Below, piece after piece: positions 1 through 9,906 of a stretch of DNA of 64,000 nt. Position 1 is the stretch's first letter. Every line of letters starts with the position of its first letter. The notes under the pieces are model-generated. The model was given only the letters and a program-made list of their open reading frames with translations, had not been told where the DNA came from and did no database searches. The DNA is from Vulcaniibacterium tengchongense (GTDB lineage: Bacteria > Pseudomonadota > Gammaproteobacteria > Xanthomonadales > Xanthomonadaceae). Location: assembly GCF_003814555.1 (NCBI RefSeq), contig NZ_RKQN01000004.1, forward strand, positions 186,001 to 250,000, written 5' to 3'. A program made the position numbers and the translations under genes.

Positions 1-111
1 GGTACCACGCCGCCTCCGACAGGCCCGCGCAGGCACAGGACCGGCGCACTGGCCGCGCATGCACCTCCACGAGGCACCGTACCGCCCCACGCTTGCGCAC
101 CGGCCCTACAA
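1..111 (-). pseudogene. IS3-family transposase OrfB, N-terminal fragment (window edge)
   Basis: In the -1 frame relative to OrfA, the minus strand reads on without a stop to the window edge. It gives a sequence containing RKRGAVRCLVEVH and SCACAGLSEAAWY, matching the start of an IS3-family OrfB (integrase) before the rve core. The catalytic DDE residues would lie outside the window. It can be made only as an OrfAB frameshift product, and OrfA is broken here, so I list it as non-functional. An intact remainder outside the window would not change that. Confidence 0.65.
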
Positions 112-372
112 TTTTTTTTCGATCAGATCCTTCATCGCCGCGTTGTCCAGCGCCAACTCGGCGTACGTCCGCTTGAGCCGCGCGTTCTCCGCCTCGAACT
201 CCTTCACCCGCCGCAGCTCGGATGCCTCCAGCCCGCCGTGTTGGCTCTATCATTTGTAGTACGTGGCCACACTGATGCCGGCCTGACGGCAAGTGTCCTT
301 GACCGGCACCCCGGCATCGGCCTGCTTGAGGATCGAGACGATTTGCGGCTCGGTGAACTTCGAAGTCTTCAT
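106..372 (-). pseudogene. IS3-family transposase OrfA, two nonsense codons
   Basis: The frame would encode 88 residues: an N-terminal MKTSKFTEPQIVSILKQADA stretch and helix-turn-helix typical of IS3-family OrfA, then a leucine-zipper-like region ending in KDLIEKKL. Codons 41 and 42 are TGA and TAG (250-252 and 247-249 on the plus strand), where relatives normally have Trp and Lys. The first is one substitution from TGG and the second one from AAG. The rest of the frame is intact, so inactivation looks recent. The stop at 106-108 lies just after an A8 run used in this family for a -1 ribosomal frameshift into OrfB. Confidence 0.85.
112..119 (-). other. A8 slippery run for -1 programmed frameshift (IS3)
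   Basis: Eight T residues on the plus strand (A8 in the transposase mRNA) sit immediately before the OrfA stop. The OrfB frame is open exactly in the -1 register, the arrangement used by IS3-family elements to make the OrfAB fusion transposase. The function is inferred from position and family knowledge. Confidence 0.6.
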
Positions 373-505
373 TGGAACCTCCTGGCTGAAAGATGCCAGA
401 AAGCTCTAATTTCAATCTCTATGGGAGGCGCGGGCTTACGATGGGACCAGCAATCTTTCGGCCTGCGATTCACCAACACCCAATCGGCATGCAGGATCCT
501 CGGCG

Positions 506-1402
506 ATGAATAGAGCTGCTCTAGCAACCGCTTTTGCGCTTCTAATTATTTGCGCTTGCAGGGCCGAACCAGCCTACCGGGTCGACAAATCGATCAGCCA
601 TGGCGATAACGAGGATTCCATATTCTTTATTGACGATGACAACTACATTTTCGATGGCGGATGCAGGCTTTATAACCTCCAGAAGAAAAAATTCTCGAAG
701 GATTGCGACTTACCGACAGACCCTCGCTGGGCAACACCGAGTCCTAGCGGGAAAAAGATTTTTGTGACATCCATTGGACCTGCCTCCGAAACGTTCGAGT
801 CCTACATCTACGACACCGCCTCCCGAGGAATTGTTTTCCGCTTGCACAAGGCCATCTTTGCAGCACCGATTGCCGTCCACCCGAATGAAAAAATGCTCGC
901 AATGATGAAGGGAAAAGATCCCGATGTTCCAGATTCTGGTCAAGTGGTGCTGACTGATCTGGAAGGGAACGCGCTTTCGTCGCCTGTAGATACTGGCGCG
1001 GTCATTAATCTACTATTTTCAGATGACGGCAGCGGCTTAAGCATCATCCGCGAAGATGGCACCGCTACTTTTTGCACTGTAGCCTCACATCGTCTTGGCC
1101 CTTGCCAAGATGATGCCCTCCCTTCCCCTTTCATTAGCCCCAACAGCCAATATGTCGTTAATTCTGACGGAAAGGCTGTGTCGTTACGAGACAGGACTGG
1201 ACTAGAACTATTTAAACTCCCTATGGACACGACCAAAGAGACGGGGCGTTATGTCTCATACTCCAGGGACGGACGCCGACTAGCAATTAAAGGACTACTT
1301 CCACAGGAGAATGGCAAGATAGCCCCGGGCTTCGTGGCAATCACTTTCGAAAAGCCAGTATTTGGACTAAGCAGTTCGACTACGGCATATAAGGCCGATT
1401 GA
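506..1402 (+). CDS. Exported WD40/PD40-like propeller protein, orphan
   Basis: A 298-residue protein with an N-terminal hydrophobic stretch ending in ICAC, giving a possible lipobox with Cys17 or a cleaved signal peptide. The body has repeated blade-like motifs of the type hydrophobic-S-x-[DN]-G/S: SPSGKKIFVTS, FSDDGSGLSII, ISPNSQYVV, YSRDGRRLAIKG. These suggest a small beta-propeller of the TolB/PD40 kind. I do not recognise a specific family. Base composition is far lower in GC than the rest of the window (a sampled line is 48%) and codon use includes many A/T-ending codons, so the gene is probably acquired. It lies between an IS remnant and a vgrG fragment, the setting of orphan cargo or immunity genes in polymorphic-toxin islands; that role is inference only. 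Confidence 0.7.
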   Translation: MNRAALATAFALLIICACRAEPAYRVDKSISHGDNEDSIFFIDDDNYIFDGGCRLYNLQKKKFSKDCDLPTDPRWATPSPSGKKIFVTSIGPASETFESYIYDTASRGIVFRLHKAIFAAPIAVHPNEKMLAMMKGKDPDVPDSGQVVLTDLEGNALSSPVDTGAVINLLFSDDGSGLSIIREDGTATFCTVASHRLGPCQDDALPSPFISPNSQYVVNSDGKAVSLRDRTGLELFKLPMDTTKETGRYVSYSRDGRRLAIKGLLPQENGKIAPGFVAITFEKPVFGLSSSTTAYKAD

Positions 1403-2201
1403 GCCAGCGCCGATTTTCTGCCAATGCCTGCGGGCCAGTGACGCGACGCTGGCGCACTGCCAAGCCGGCACAGCCACTCTGGGTATCGGGCATTCGTGGA
1501 TGGCTCAACCGCGACTCATTCGATTTCGGCCTGGTTCCGCAACGCGTCCGGCCAGCCTGGTAATCGACAACCCGCAGACAGCAGTCGATATTCCCTGCAA
1601 CGCCAGACACTGCAGGATTCTATTGCGCAAAGACAAACATCCATAGGGCAGCTGATAATGGCGCTACGGCACAGGCCTCTGCTGCCGCAAGTCGGCTAGT
1701 CAACCCGTATGAACGCCCTCCTGCGCCCAGACGGCGCCTTTTGGTTCTGGACTGAATTTAAAGAACTCCAAAATTGACCGTTACTACATCAGCCAACCGG
1801 ATCCATGGATGAAGATGCCCCCCAATGACGAGGTGGTCCATCGCGTAACCAAAAGATTGTAGATGGCGGTGACCGAGGACTCTCGGAGCGGCAGATGCTT
1901 CTCAAGAGAACAAGGAAAAAATGAATTTGGCACCCGCCGGAGTTTTTGCATCTATCCGGCTTGTCACATGCCCTCATTTGGCGCCAGCGGCACAAAAAAT
2001 CGGACCTACAACCACTTGCAGTAGGCTCAAGGAGAATCGATAGCATCCGGCAACCTGTGCGCGGGGACCAGTTTTCGCGCCACATACAAAGGTAACACCA
2101 TGCAATTCGCTACAGAGTCCGGCTCATAAACTTTCCGCCCCCACGGTCGACCATTCACTTCTTTCTTGCCGGCCTCAGCGCCCCCCGAGAAACACACATC
2201 A
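1403..2201 (+). other. Low-GC intergenic stretch, no gene recognised
   Basis: About 800 bases of mixed composition. Short open frames exist, for example 1496-1699, but none has a convincing ribosome-binding site or recognisable product. The stretch reads like decayed gene remnants. I see no tRNA, repeat or terminator that I can support. Confidence 0.5.
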
Positions 2202-2861
2202 ATGCGCAGCTCTTCTGAAACGATTCTCCCGGGCCTTGCGATTCTCTTAATTGCTGGCAGCACTAGTTGCGTAGCCAGAGGATCGGGCATGCATGTCGCG
2301 CCACTCAAAACCATCCCAGATGAATTGCACCAGGCAGCAGAGCTGGCGTTACGTGATCTCCAAAGGCCAGAATATGATCCGCCTCAGATCATGGATTCGG
2401 CAGCCACACATTTGAAAAATGGCTCCAAGGAAGCCATCGCAATCCCCGTTGTCATCTCTCAAACGATTGGCGCGCATGATTTCATGCAGAAATGCTTGAT
2501 TCTGAAAATTTCCCCTGGCAACAAGATCGAAGCAAGGCTTTTAGAGAGGCAACCATCTGGATTCTCCGATGAGTACGATCCATGCACCTCAATATCACCC
2601 CCCATACTGGTCGACATTAACCAAGACAGGGTAGACGACTTGATTTTTCCAGTATCCTACGTCAACGCCGAGAGGCGGCGGTATTATTTAACGGACGTCT
2701 ATCTCGTGAATTCAAATTTAGAGATATGCCACTCGCCGCAAGCTTCGACAATGTTCCTGCCAAGCGATGATCGAGCCATCGATTTGGGAAGCGCTAAAAA
2801 AATAGCCAAAGAAAAAGCCGAAGAACTAAGTAAGATTGAATGCGTGACAGCCTCTCGCTGA
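2202..2861 (+). CDS. Putative exported lipoprotein with a VCBS-like Asp motif, orphan
   Basis: A 219-residue protein from the ATG at 2202; an upstream TTG at 2166 would add 12 residues before a poorer signal sequence. The N-terminus has basic residues, a hydrophobic core (LPGLAILLIAG) and a Cys after STS, compatible with a lipoprotein though not an ideal lipobox. Residues around 130-145 hold ILVDINQDRVDDLIFPV, which resembles the Asp-rich calcium loop of FG-GAP/VCBS repeats (DxNxDxxDD). The end is Lys/Glu-rich. GC is low, as in the gene at 506. Its stop codon directly abuts a vgrG fragment in the same frame. No assigned function; an immunity or cargo role linked to VgrG is a guess from context. 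Confidence 0.65.
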   Translation: MRSSSETILPGLAILLIAGSTSCVARGSGMHVAPLKTIPDELHQAAELALRDLQRPEYDPPQIMDSAATHLKNGSKEAIAIPVVISQTIGAHDFMQKCLILKISPGNKIEARLLERQPSGFSDEYDPCTSISPPILVDINQDRVDDLIFPVSYVNAERRRYYLTDVYLVNSNLEICHSPQASTMFLPSDDRAIDLGSAKKIAKEKAEELSKIECVTASR

Positions 2862-2864
2862 GGG

Positions 2865-3280
2865 GTGTTCGCCAACTACCCGCAGGCGAGCTGGCGCTTC
2901 GACGTCACCCAGCCGCTGCCGCGACGGCCGATCACCACCCAGTACCGCGAGACCGATTGGGAGTTCGTCACCCGGCTGCTCGCCGAGGCCGGCTTGGCCA
3001 TGGCGTCGAGCACGCCCAGGCGGCCGCCGAGGGCGAGGCACCGGCGCACGCCCTGGTGGTCTTCGACCGGCAGGCCGCACTGCCGGACGCCGAACCGGCC
3101 ACGCTGCGCTTCCACCGGGTCGACGCGAGCGAGCGCGAAGACGCGATCACCCACTTCACCGAGCAACGCCAGGCCGTGCCCGACGCGGTCGCGGTGGCCA
3201 GCTGGCAGGCCGAGCGGGTCGAGGCGCTCGCCGCCGTCGCCGAAGCCGCGCCCGCCGGCCCGCTCAGTGCGTTGGCGCTC
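2865..3280 (+). pseudogene. vgrG: vgrG fragment (type VI secretion tip protein), frameshifted
   Basis: From 2865 the frame reads FANYPQASWRFDVTQPLP then TQYRETDWEFVTRLLAEAG, the conserved Vgr/gp44-like part of VgrG just before the OB-fold region. Near 2998-3006 the match jumps to the next frame and continues as VEHAQAAAEGEAPAHALVVF, RFHRVDASEREDAITHF and QRQAVPDAVAVASWQAERV, again VgrG-like. The expected Trp-Arg at the junction appears as ATGGC, consistent with loss of one base. No start, N-terminal domain or C-terminal needle is present. High GC agrees with the chromosomal background, unlike the two genes to its left. It is a relic, not a working T6SS tip. Confidence 0.8.
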
Positions 3281-3281
3281 A

Positions 3282-3654
3282 CTAAAACGGCCCCAATTGG
3301 GCAGCCACGCCCCTGCCGCGCATCGACAGCGTGGTGGCATCCGAATGATGCTGTAAAGCGCCGACTGAGCGTGGGTCATTGCAGCCGTCCTGATGCTCAT
3401 GGCCTTGGTTCTTGCGCGCCCTTTCGTGCGCGGATGTACGCGCCTCGCTCGCTCGGACCGTCCTGCGTATCGAATTCCAGCGCGCCTGCGCCACCAAGCC
3501 CGGCGCGGCCGCCTCCCCGGCGCTCGCCGCTCCGCTCCGCCGCGGCGGACTCGCTCCGACCGCGGTGGCCGGCACGGGTTCCGGTTCGCCCCGGCGCCGG
3601 CCGGCTGCGCGCCGCAGCGCCCGCTGCCGGACCGGGGCAGGCGCGCCCGCGCGC
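3282..3654 (+). other. Intergenic, nothing recognised
   Basis: A GC-rich stretch between the vgrG relic and the DUF924 gene. Open frames here are long only because of composition and have no start signals. Nothing supportable seen. Confidence 0.5.
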
Positions 3655-4197
3655 TCAGAACCCGCCGCCGGCGTCGAGATAGGCCTGCTCCTCGGGCGTG
3701 GTCGCGCGGCCGAGGGCGTGGTTGCGGTGCGGGAAGCGGCCGAAGCGGCGGATCACCTCGCGATGGCGCTCGGCATAGTCGCGGTACGTCGCCGCGTTCT
3801 CGCCCTCGAACGCGGCGAACAGCGCCACTGCGCGGTCCTGGTCGGCCGGGGCTTCGGAGTGCTCGAACGGCATGTAGAAGAAGATCCGCAGCATCGGCTC
3901 GACCGCGCGGTCGTGGCCGAGTTCGAGCGCCCGCGCGGCGTAGTGGCGCGCGAGCGGGTCCGTGGCGAAGGCGTGGGCGCTGCCGCGGAACACGTTGCGC
4001 GGGATCTGGTCGAGCAGGATCGCCAGCGCGAGCGCGCCCTCGGCGTCGTCCATCCAGGACTCCAGCTCGCGCCGGGCGGCGCGCAGGTGCGCTTCGAGGA
4101 AGTCCTCGCGGCAGCGGCGATCGAAGGCGTCGTCGCGCTCGAACCAGCGCGCGTAGCCGGCTTCGCGCCAGAAGTCCACCACGTCGTGCGGGCCCAT
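3655..4197 (-). CDS. DUF924 family protein
   Basis: A 180-residue protein starting MGPHDVVDFWREAGYARWF, the typical opening of the DUF924 family (a helical, TPR-like fold of unknown function). The conserved core FDRRCREDF..H, LALAILLDQIPRNVFRG and EPMLRIFFYMPFEHSE are all present, and it ends with the RFGRFPHRNHALGR motif of the family. Length is normal. The start was chosen because the family homology begins there. Transcribed toward the accessory island; the gene upstream (4257-4835) is 59 bases away and could be co-transcribed. No role in a pathway can be stated. Confidence 0.9.
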   Translation of the reverse strand: MGPHDVVDFWREAGYARWFERDDAFDRRCREDFLEAHLRAARRELESWMDDAEGALALAILLDQIPRNVFRGSAHAFATDPLARHYAARALELGHDRAVEPMLRIFFYMPFEHSEAPADQDRAVALFAAFEGENAATYRDYAERHREVIRRFGRFPHRNHALGRATTPEEQAYLDAGGGF

Positions 4198-4256
4198 CGC
4201 GCCTCCCGTGTCGATCCGCTCCGGCCGGAAGGGTAAACGATGCCGGCCGGACGCGA

Positions 4257-4835
4257 TCACTCCGCCTCGGCCTTGTCGCCGACCTCCGCGCCCAGCTGCG
4301 TCTGCAGCTCGCCGATCCACAGCTCGGTCGCGCTCTGCAGCGTCACCGCCCGGATCAACGGGCGGATCGAACCGCCGGAATAGGACTGCGAGACGAAGCG
4401 CGCGTAGCGCTCGCGGAATTCCAGCCAGCTGCGGTGCGCCTCGTCGAACAGCGCCAGGTCCTCGCCGTCGAGCTGGCGGCGCAGGTGGTCGAGCACCTGC
4501 TGCAGGCGCGCCTGGCTGCGCTGGAAGGCGTCGAAGGCCTGCCGGTTCATCTCCTGCTGCGCGGTCTCGTCGCTCTGCCGCGCCACCTGCTCGGCCTGGG
4601 CCACGTAGCGGTCGGCGATCCGCACCGCGGCCTCGGCGCGGCCGATCAGCCGCTGCTCGAAGCGGCGCAGGTCGTCCAGGTTGGTGTTGGCGCTGTCCAG
4701 GCTCTGCTTGAGCTCGAGCAGCTTGCGGCTGCGCTCGATCGTCTCGACCGAGCGGCGGCGCTCGACCGCGCGCTGGACGAAGTAGAACGCCCAGCTCAGC
4801 GCCGCACCGATGATCAGATAAAGGACTTTCTCCAT
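4257..4835 (-). CDS. Membrane-anchored coiled-coil protein with LprI/DUF1311-like C-terminus
   Basis: A 192-residue protein with one N-terminal transmembrane helix (residues about 4-20, LYLIIGAALSWAFYFV). A long charged helical region follows (30-130, rich in Glu/Arg/Gln, probably coiled coil). The C-terminal part reads WLEFRERYARFVSQSYSGGS then RPLIRAVTLQSATELW, matching the conserved end of LprI/DUF1311 domains (W.xFR..., GGS.xP). The family's usual Cys residues are absent, so the relationship is distant. Proteins with this domain include lysozyme inhibitors and many unknowns. The signal-anchor topology would place the domain in the periplasm. Function unassigned. Confidence 0.75.
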   Translation of the reverse strand: MEKVLYLIIGAALSWAFYFVQRAVERRRSVETIERSRKLLELKQSLDSANTNLDDLRRFEQRLIGRAEAAVRIADRYVAQAEQVARQSDETAQQEMNRQAFDAFQRSQARLQQVLDHLRRQLDGEDLALFDEAHRSWLEFRERYARFVSQSYSGGSIRPLIRAVTLQSATELWIGELQTQLGAEVGDKAEAE

Positions 4836-5038
4836 GGCCGCTCCCTCCGCACGCCGGCAGTGTGCGCCCGGGGCATCGCACCGCCTGCGATCTGCGGCCG
4901 GGGCGGCCAGCTGAATGCGCGCCGACGGGTGCGGCGCCTCACGAATTTCTTCACCGGACCTCGGCTAACCTGCATCACGCCTGCGATGTGCGGCCTATCG
5001 CAGGTCGACCCGGCCTCGGCCGCTTTCGGGGAGCCAAA

Positions 5039-5317
5039 ATGAGACATGCATCGCTCGTGCTTGCTTCGCTGCTGATCGGTCTGGGCGCCGCCGGCGCCGG
5101 CCAGGCCGCCTGCTACAAGATCTGCCCGCCTTCCGGCGCGGGCTACTGGTACTGCACCGACCCGAACGAAACGCCGCCGGAAGAGCCGATCGTCTGCCCG
5201 ATCCCCAAGCCGGGATCCTCGCCCGGGCAGCAATCCGGCGGACACGAGGAATCCACCGCGAACGAAGCGCGGCGGACGCAGGCGAGCGAGGCGCAGCCCC
5301 GCGACGGCGCGCGCTAG
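5039..5317 (+). CDS. Small secreted protein with four cysteines, hypothetical
   Basis: A 92-residue protein with a clear Sec signal peptide (hydrophobic core LVLASLLIGLGAAGAG, cleavage after GQA), then ACYKICPPSGAGYWYCTD and a fourth Cys in PIVCPIPKPG. Four Cys within about 35 residues suggest two disulfides in a small periplasmic fold; the last 35 residues are polar and probably disordered. GGGAGCC precedes the ATG at 5039. No homologous family recognised. It stands alone between divergent neighbours. Confidence 0.65.
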   Translation: MRHASLVLASLLIGLGAAGAGQAACYKICPPSGAGYWYCTDPNETPPEEPIVCPIPKPGSSPGQQSGGHEESTANEARRTQASEAQPRDGAR

Positions 5318-5374
5318 CGGTCCCCGCGGGCGCCGGTTCGGCGCGCCTCCCTCGCAGCGCGGCGGCGCCTGCGC

Positions 5375-6151
5375 TCAATCGTCGAAGCGCAGGTGCCGCA
5401 CCGACTTGCCGTGGCGGCGGATCAGCCGCAGCGCCTCGATGCCGACATTGATGTGGCCGTCGACGAACTCGGCGCTGACCCGCGCGTCCGAGGCCTCGGT
5501 CTTCACCCCGTCGGGGATCATCGGCTGGTCCGAGACCAGCAGCAGCGCGCCGCTGGGGATGCGGTTGGCGAAGCCGGCGGCGAAGATCGTCGCCGTCTCC
5601 ATGTCGATGGCCATGCAGCGCATCGCCCGCAGGCGTTCCTTGAACGCGTCGTCGTGCTCCCACACCCGGCGGTTGGTGCTGTAGACCGTGCCGGTCCAGT
5701 AGTCGTGGCCGAGATCGCGGATCATGGTCGAGACCGCGCGCTGCAGCGCGAACGCCGGCAGCGCCGGCACCTGCGGCGGCAGGTAGTCGTCGCTGGTGCC
5801 CTCGCCGCGGATCGCCGCGATCGGCAGGATCAGGTCGCCGAGCTGGTTCTTCTTCTTCAACCCGCCGCACTTGCCCAGGAACAGCACCGCCTTGGGCGCG
5901 ATCGCGCCCAGCAGGTCCATCACCGTGGCCGCGTTCGGGCTGCCCATGCCGAAGTTGATCATGGTGATGCCGTCGGCGGTGGCGCTGGGCATCGGCCGGT
6001 CGAGCCCGACCGGCTGCGCGCCGGTGAGCCGGGCGAAGGTGGCCAGGTAGCCGCTGAAGTTGGTCAGCAGGATGTGCTCGCCGAAACCGTCCAGCGGCAC
6101 GCCGGTGTAGCGCGGCAGCCAGTTGGCGACGATCTGCTCCTTGTCTTTCAT
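5375..6151 (-). CDS. amn: AMP nucleosidase (short form)
   Basis: A 258-residue member of the nucleoside phosphorylase superfamily that would hydrolyse AMP to adenine and ribose 5-phosphate in the cytoplasm. Visible signatures are NFGMGSPNAATVMDLLG, FLGKCGGLKKKNQLGD, the MAIDMETATIFAAGF motif carrying the nucleoside-binding Met-Glu, and LLVSDQPMIPDG with the catalytic-type Asp. It is the short form found in Bacteroidetes and many proteobacteria, not the two-domain 480-residue E. coli Amn. The start at 6151 is where homology begins; an in-frame ATG at 6193 would add 14 residues without a better ribosome-binding site. Monocistronic by context. Confidence 0.85.
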   Translation of the reverse strand: MKDKEQIVANWLPRYTGVPLDGFGEHILLTNFSGYLATFARLTGAQPVGLDRPMPSATADGITMINFGMGSPNAATVMDLLGAIAPKAVLFLGKCGGLKKKNQLGDLILPIAAIRGEGTSDDYLPPQVPALPAFALQRAVSTMIRDLGHDYWTGTVYSTNRRVWEHDDAFKERLRAMRCMAIDMETATIFAAGFANRIPSGALLLVSDQPMIPDGVKTEASDARVSAEFVDGHINVGIEALRLIRRHGKSVRHLRFDD

Positions 6152-6350
6152 GTCGTGGAATCGGGAAACGGGGAACGGGACGCCTGGAAGCATAGCGCCC
6201 CGGCCGCCCGCCTCCGGTGGCCGCGGCGCCGGCCCCGCCGGACGCGAACCGCGTCGCGGATCCGATGCATGACCATCGTCAGGCTTGGCACGGCGGAAAC
6301 GCGCGGGTTACGGTGCGGGGGTTGTGGCCGCACCATCCGGGGAAAACACC

Positions 6351-7789
<1,439 letters not shown>

Positions 7790-7793
<4 letters not shown>

Positions 7794-9109
7794 AGGCGCT
7801 GATGCGACGTTTCCGCCGTTCCCGCCTCGCCTTCGCCGGGGCATCGGCGCTCCTGCTCGCTGCGTCCGCCGCGAACGCGCAGGACCTGTTGATCCGCAAC
7901 GCCACCGTGCATACGGCCACCGCGCAGGGCACGCTGCGCAACGCCGACGTGCTGGTCGCCGGCGGCACCATCCGCGCGGTCGGCAGCGGCCTGGCCGCGC
8001 CCGCCGGCGCGCAGGTGATCGACGCGCAGGGCCGGCCGCTGACGCCGGCGCTGTTCGGCGGCATCACCGAAATCGGCCTGGAGGAGGTCTCCGGCGAGCG
8101 TTCGACCGTGGACAAGGCGCAGGCGCTCGGCGCCGAGGCCAAGCAGATGACGGTGCGGCCGGAGTTCGACGTCACCCTGGCCTACAACCCGGAATCGGTG
8201 CTGGTGCCGGTGACGCGGATCGAAGGCTTCGGCTGGACCGTGCTCGGCGCCGGCGCGGCGAGCGGCGGCTCGATCGTCGCCGGCCAGGGCGGCGCGGTGC
8301 GGCTGGACGGCAGCGCCGAGCCGGTCGGCCCGCGGGTGCTGTTCGTCGAGCTCGGCGGCGACGCGCTCGGCCTGAGCGGGCATTCGCGCGCGGCGCAATG
8401 GATGATCCTCGACCAGCTGATCGACGAGGTGCGCGGGCGCATCCCGCCCGGCTCGCACGCGGCGCTGCTGACGCCGGCCGGGCGCGCGACCCTGGCCAAG
8501 TACCTCGACGGCGGCGGCCGGGTCGTGGTCGGCGTGAACCGCGCCGCCGACATCCGCCAGCTGCTGCGCTGGTCGGCCAGGCACAACGTGCGCGTGGCCG
8601 TCGCCGGCGGCGCCGAGGCCTGGCGGGTGGCGCCGCAGCTGGCCGCGGCGAAGGTGCCGGTGTTCGTCGATCCGCTCGCCAACCTGCCGTCCGACTTCGA
8701 CCAGATCGGCGCGACGATGGAGAACGCGGCGCGGCTGCGCGCGGCCGGCGTGCAGGTCGGTTTCAGCCAGAACGGCGACGCCTCGCACAACGCACGCAAG
8801 GTGCGGCAGCTGGCCGGCAACGCGGTCGCCGCGGGCCTGCCGTGGGAGGACGGGCTGGCCGGGCTGACCCGGGTGCCGGCCGAGACCTTCGGCGTCGCCG
8901 ACCGGCTGGGCACGATCGCGCCCGGCAAGCGCGCCGACCTGGTGCTGTGGAGCGGCGATCCGCTCGACGTCGCCGAGGTCGCGCTGCAGGTGTGGCTGGA
9001 CGGCCGCGCGATCCCGATGCGCAGCCGCCAGACCGAGCTGCGCGACCGCTACCTGCGCGCCGACAACGGCTGGCCGCGCGCCTACCCGGCCGCCGACGCG
9101 GCGCGCTGA
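7790..9109 (+). CDS. Secreted amidohydrolase-like paralogue lacking the HxH metal site
   Basis: A 439-residue protein starting with GTG inside the stop of the preceding gene, with a signal peptide ending SAANA. It has the same amidohydrolase layout as its neighbour: N-terminal strand region LIRNATVHTATAQGTLRNAD, a TIM-barrel body and the C-terminal motif IAPGKRADLVLWSGDPLD. Where active members have TPGLIDxHxH it reads TPALFGGITEIGL (residues 85-97), so both metal-binding His are missing. A GDASHN motif remains near the expected Asp. It is probably catalytically dead or altered and may be a partner subunit of the upstream enzyme; the start overlap supports obligate co-expression. Confidence 0.88.
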
Positions 9110-9196
9110 GCGCCGCAGGCCGGCCGCGGCGGACGCCCGGCCGGCCGCCCGCGGCACGGGTCGCTTTCGGCGCGTGCGGGCGCGACAATCGCGGGC

Positions 9197-9835
9197 ATGG
9201 ACGCGCCCGCCACGCCGCTGACCTGGTACTTCGACTTCGTCTCGCCGTTCGCCTACCTGCAGTGGCGCCGGCTCGCGCCGCTGCTGGACGCGCGCCCCGT
9301 GCGACTGGTGCCGATCCTGTTCGCCGCGGTGCTCGACGCGCGCGGGCAGAAGGGGCCCGCGGAGATCCCGCGCAAGCGCGAATTCACCTACCGCCACGCG
9401 CTGTGGCAGGCGCGGCGCGCCGGCGTGCCGCTGCGGTTCCCGCCGGCGCATCCGTTCAACCCGCTGGCGGCGCTGCGCGCCTGCGTCGCCGCCGGGACGA
9501 GCGCGGACGCGGTCGATGCGCTGTTCGGCTGGATCTGGGCCGAGGGCCGCGCCGGCGACAGCGCCGAGGCCCTGGCGCCGGTGCTGGCGCAGCTGGGCGT
9601 GGACGCCGACGCGCTCGGCGCGCCCGGGACCAAGGCCGCCTTGCGCGCCAACACCGACGCGGCGATCGCCGCCGGCGTGTTCGGCGTGCCCACGCTCGCG
9701 CTCGGCGAGGAACTGTTCTGGGGCAACGACGCCCACGACTTCGCCCTCGCCGCGGCCGACGACCCGGCCCTGCTCGCCGATCCGGAGATGGCGCGCCTGG
9801 CGCGGCTGCCGGTCGGCCAGGAGCGCCGGCACTGA
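9197..9835 (+). CDS. 2-hydroxychromene-2-carboxylate isomerase family (DsbA fold)
   Basis: A 212-residue protein of the DsbA-like/kappa-GST family. The N-terminal WYFDFVSPFAYLQWRRL is the signature of 2-hydroxychromene-2-carboxylate isomerases, with Ser in place of the first catalytic Cys of DsbA. The C-terminal AAGVFGVPTLALGEELFWG carries the cis-Pro loop. It would bind glutathione in the cytoplasm and isomerise an aromatic-degradation intermediate or a related substrate. No aromatic catabolic genes adjoin, so the physiological substrate is open. No signal peptide. Confidence 0.88.
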   Translation: MDAPATPLTWYFDFVSPFAYLQWRRLAPLLDARPVRLVPILFAAVLDARGQKGPAEIPRKREFTYRHALWQARRAGVPLRFPPAHPFNPLAALRACVAAGTSADAVDALFGWIWAEGRAGDSAEALAPVLAQLGVDADALGAPGTKAALRANTDAAIAAGVFGVPTLALGEELFWGNDAHDFALAAADDPALLADPEMARLARLPVGQERRH

Positions 9836-9906
9836 GCGCGTAACCGCCCGGAAATGTATGCTGGCGGTCACACTTCGCTCCGCCAGCGCTCATCCGGGAG
9901 GGGACT

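Larger units (their letters stand above)
1..372 (-). mobile_element. IS3-family insertion sequence, decayed, cut by window edge
   Basis: The minus strand carries the start of an IS3-family element: an OrfA reading frame with an N-terminal helix-turn-helix followed, one frame back, by the first residues of OrfB. OrfA has two in-frame stops, so this copy is probably inactive unless supplied in trans. The element continues beyond base 1. Its outer end lies to the right of 372; a short leader with a GGAGG ribosome-binding site precedes the ATG, but I could not fix the terminal inverted repeat, which may be near 447. It borders a low-GC accessory stretch, consistent with a role in bringing in or rearranging that DNA. 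Confidence 0.8.

Noticed and set aside
59-513. Plus-strand small open frames at the left end
   Set aside because: They are antisense to the IS3 transposase, whose helix-turn-helix is readable on the minus strand.
1496-1699. Possible 67-codon gene
   Set aside because: No ribosome-binding site, no signal or domain; probably decayed DNA.
2862-3280. Intact type VI secretion cluster
   Set aside because: Only an internal, frameshifted vgrG piece is present; no tss or hcp genes in the window.
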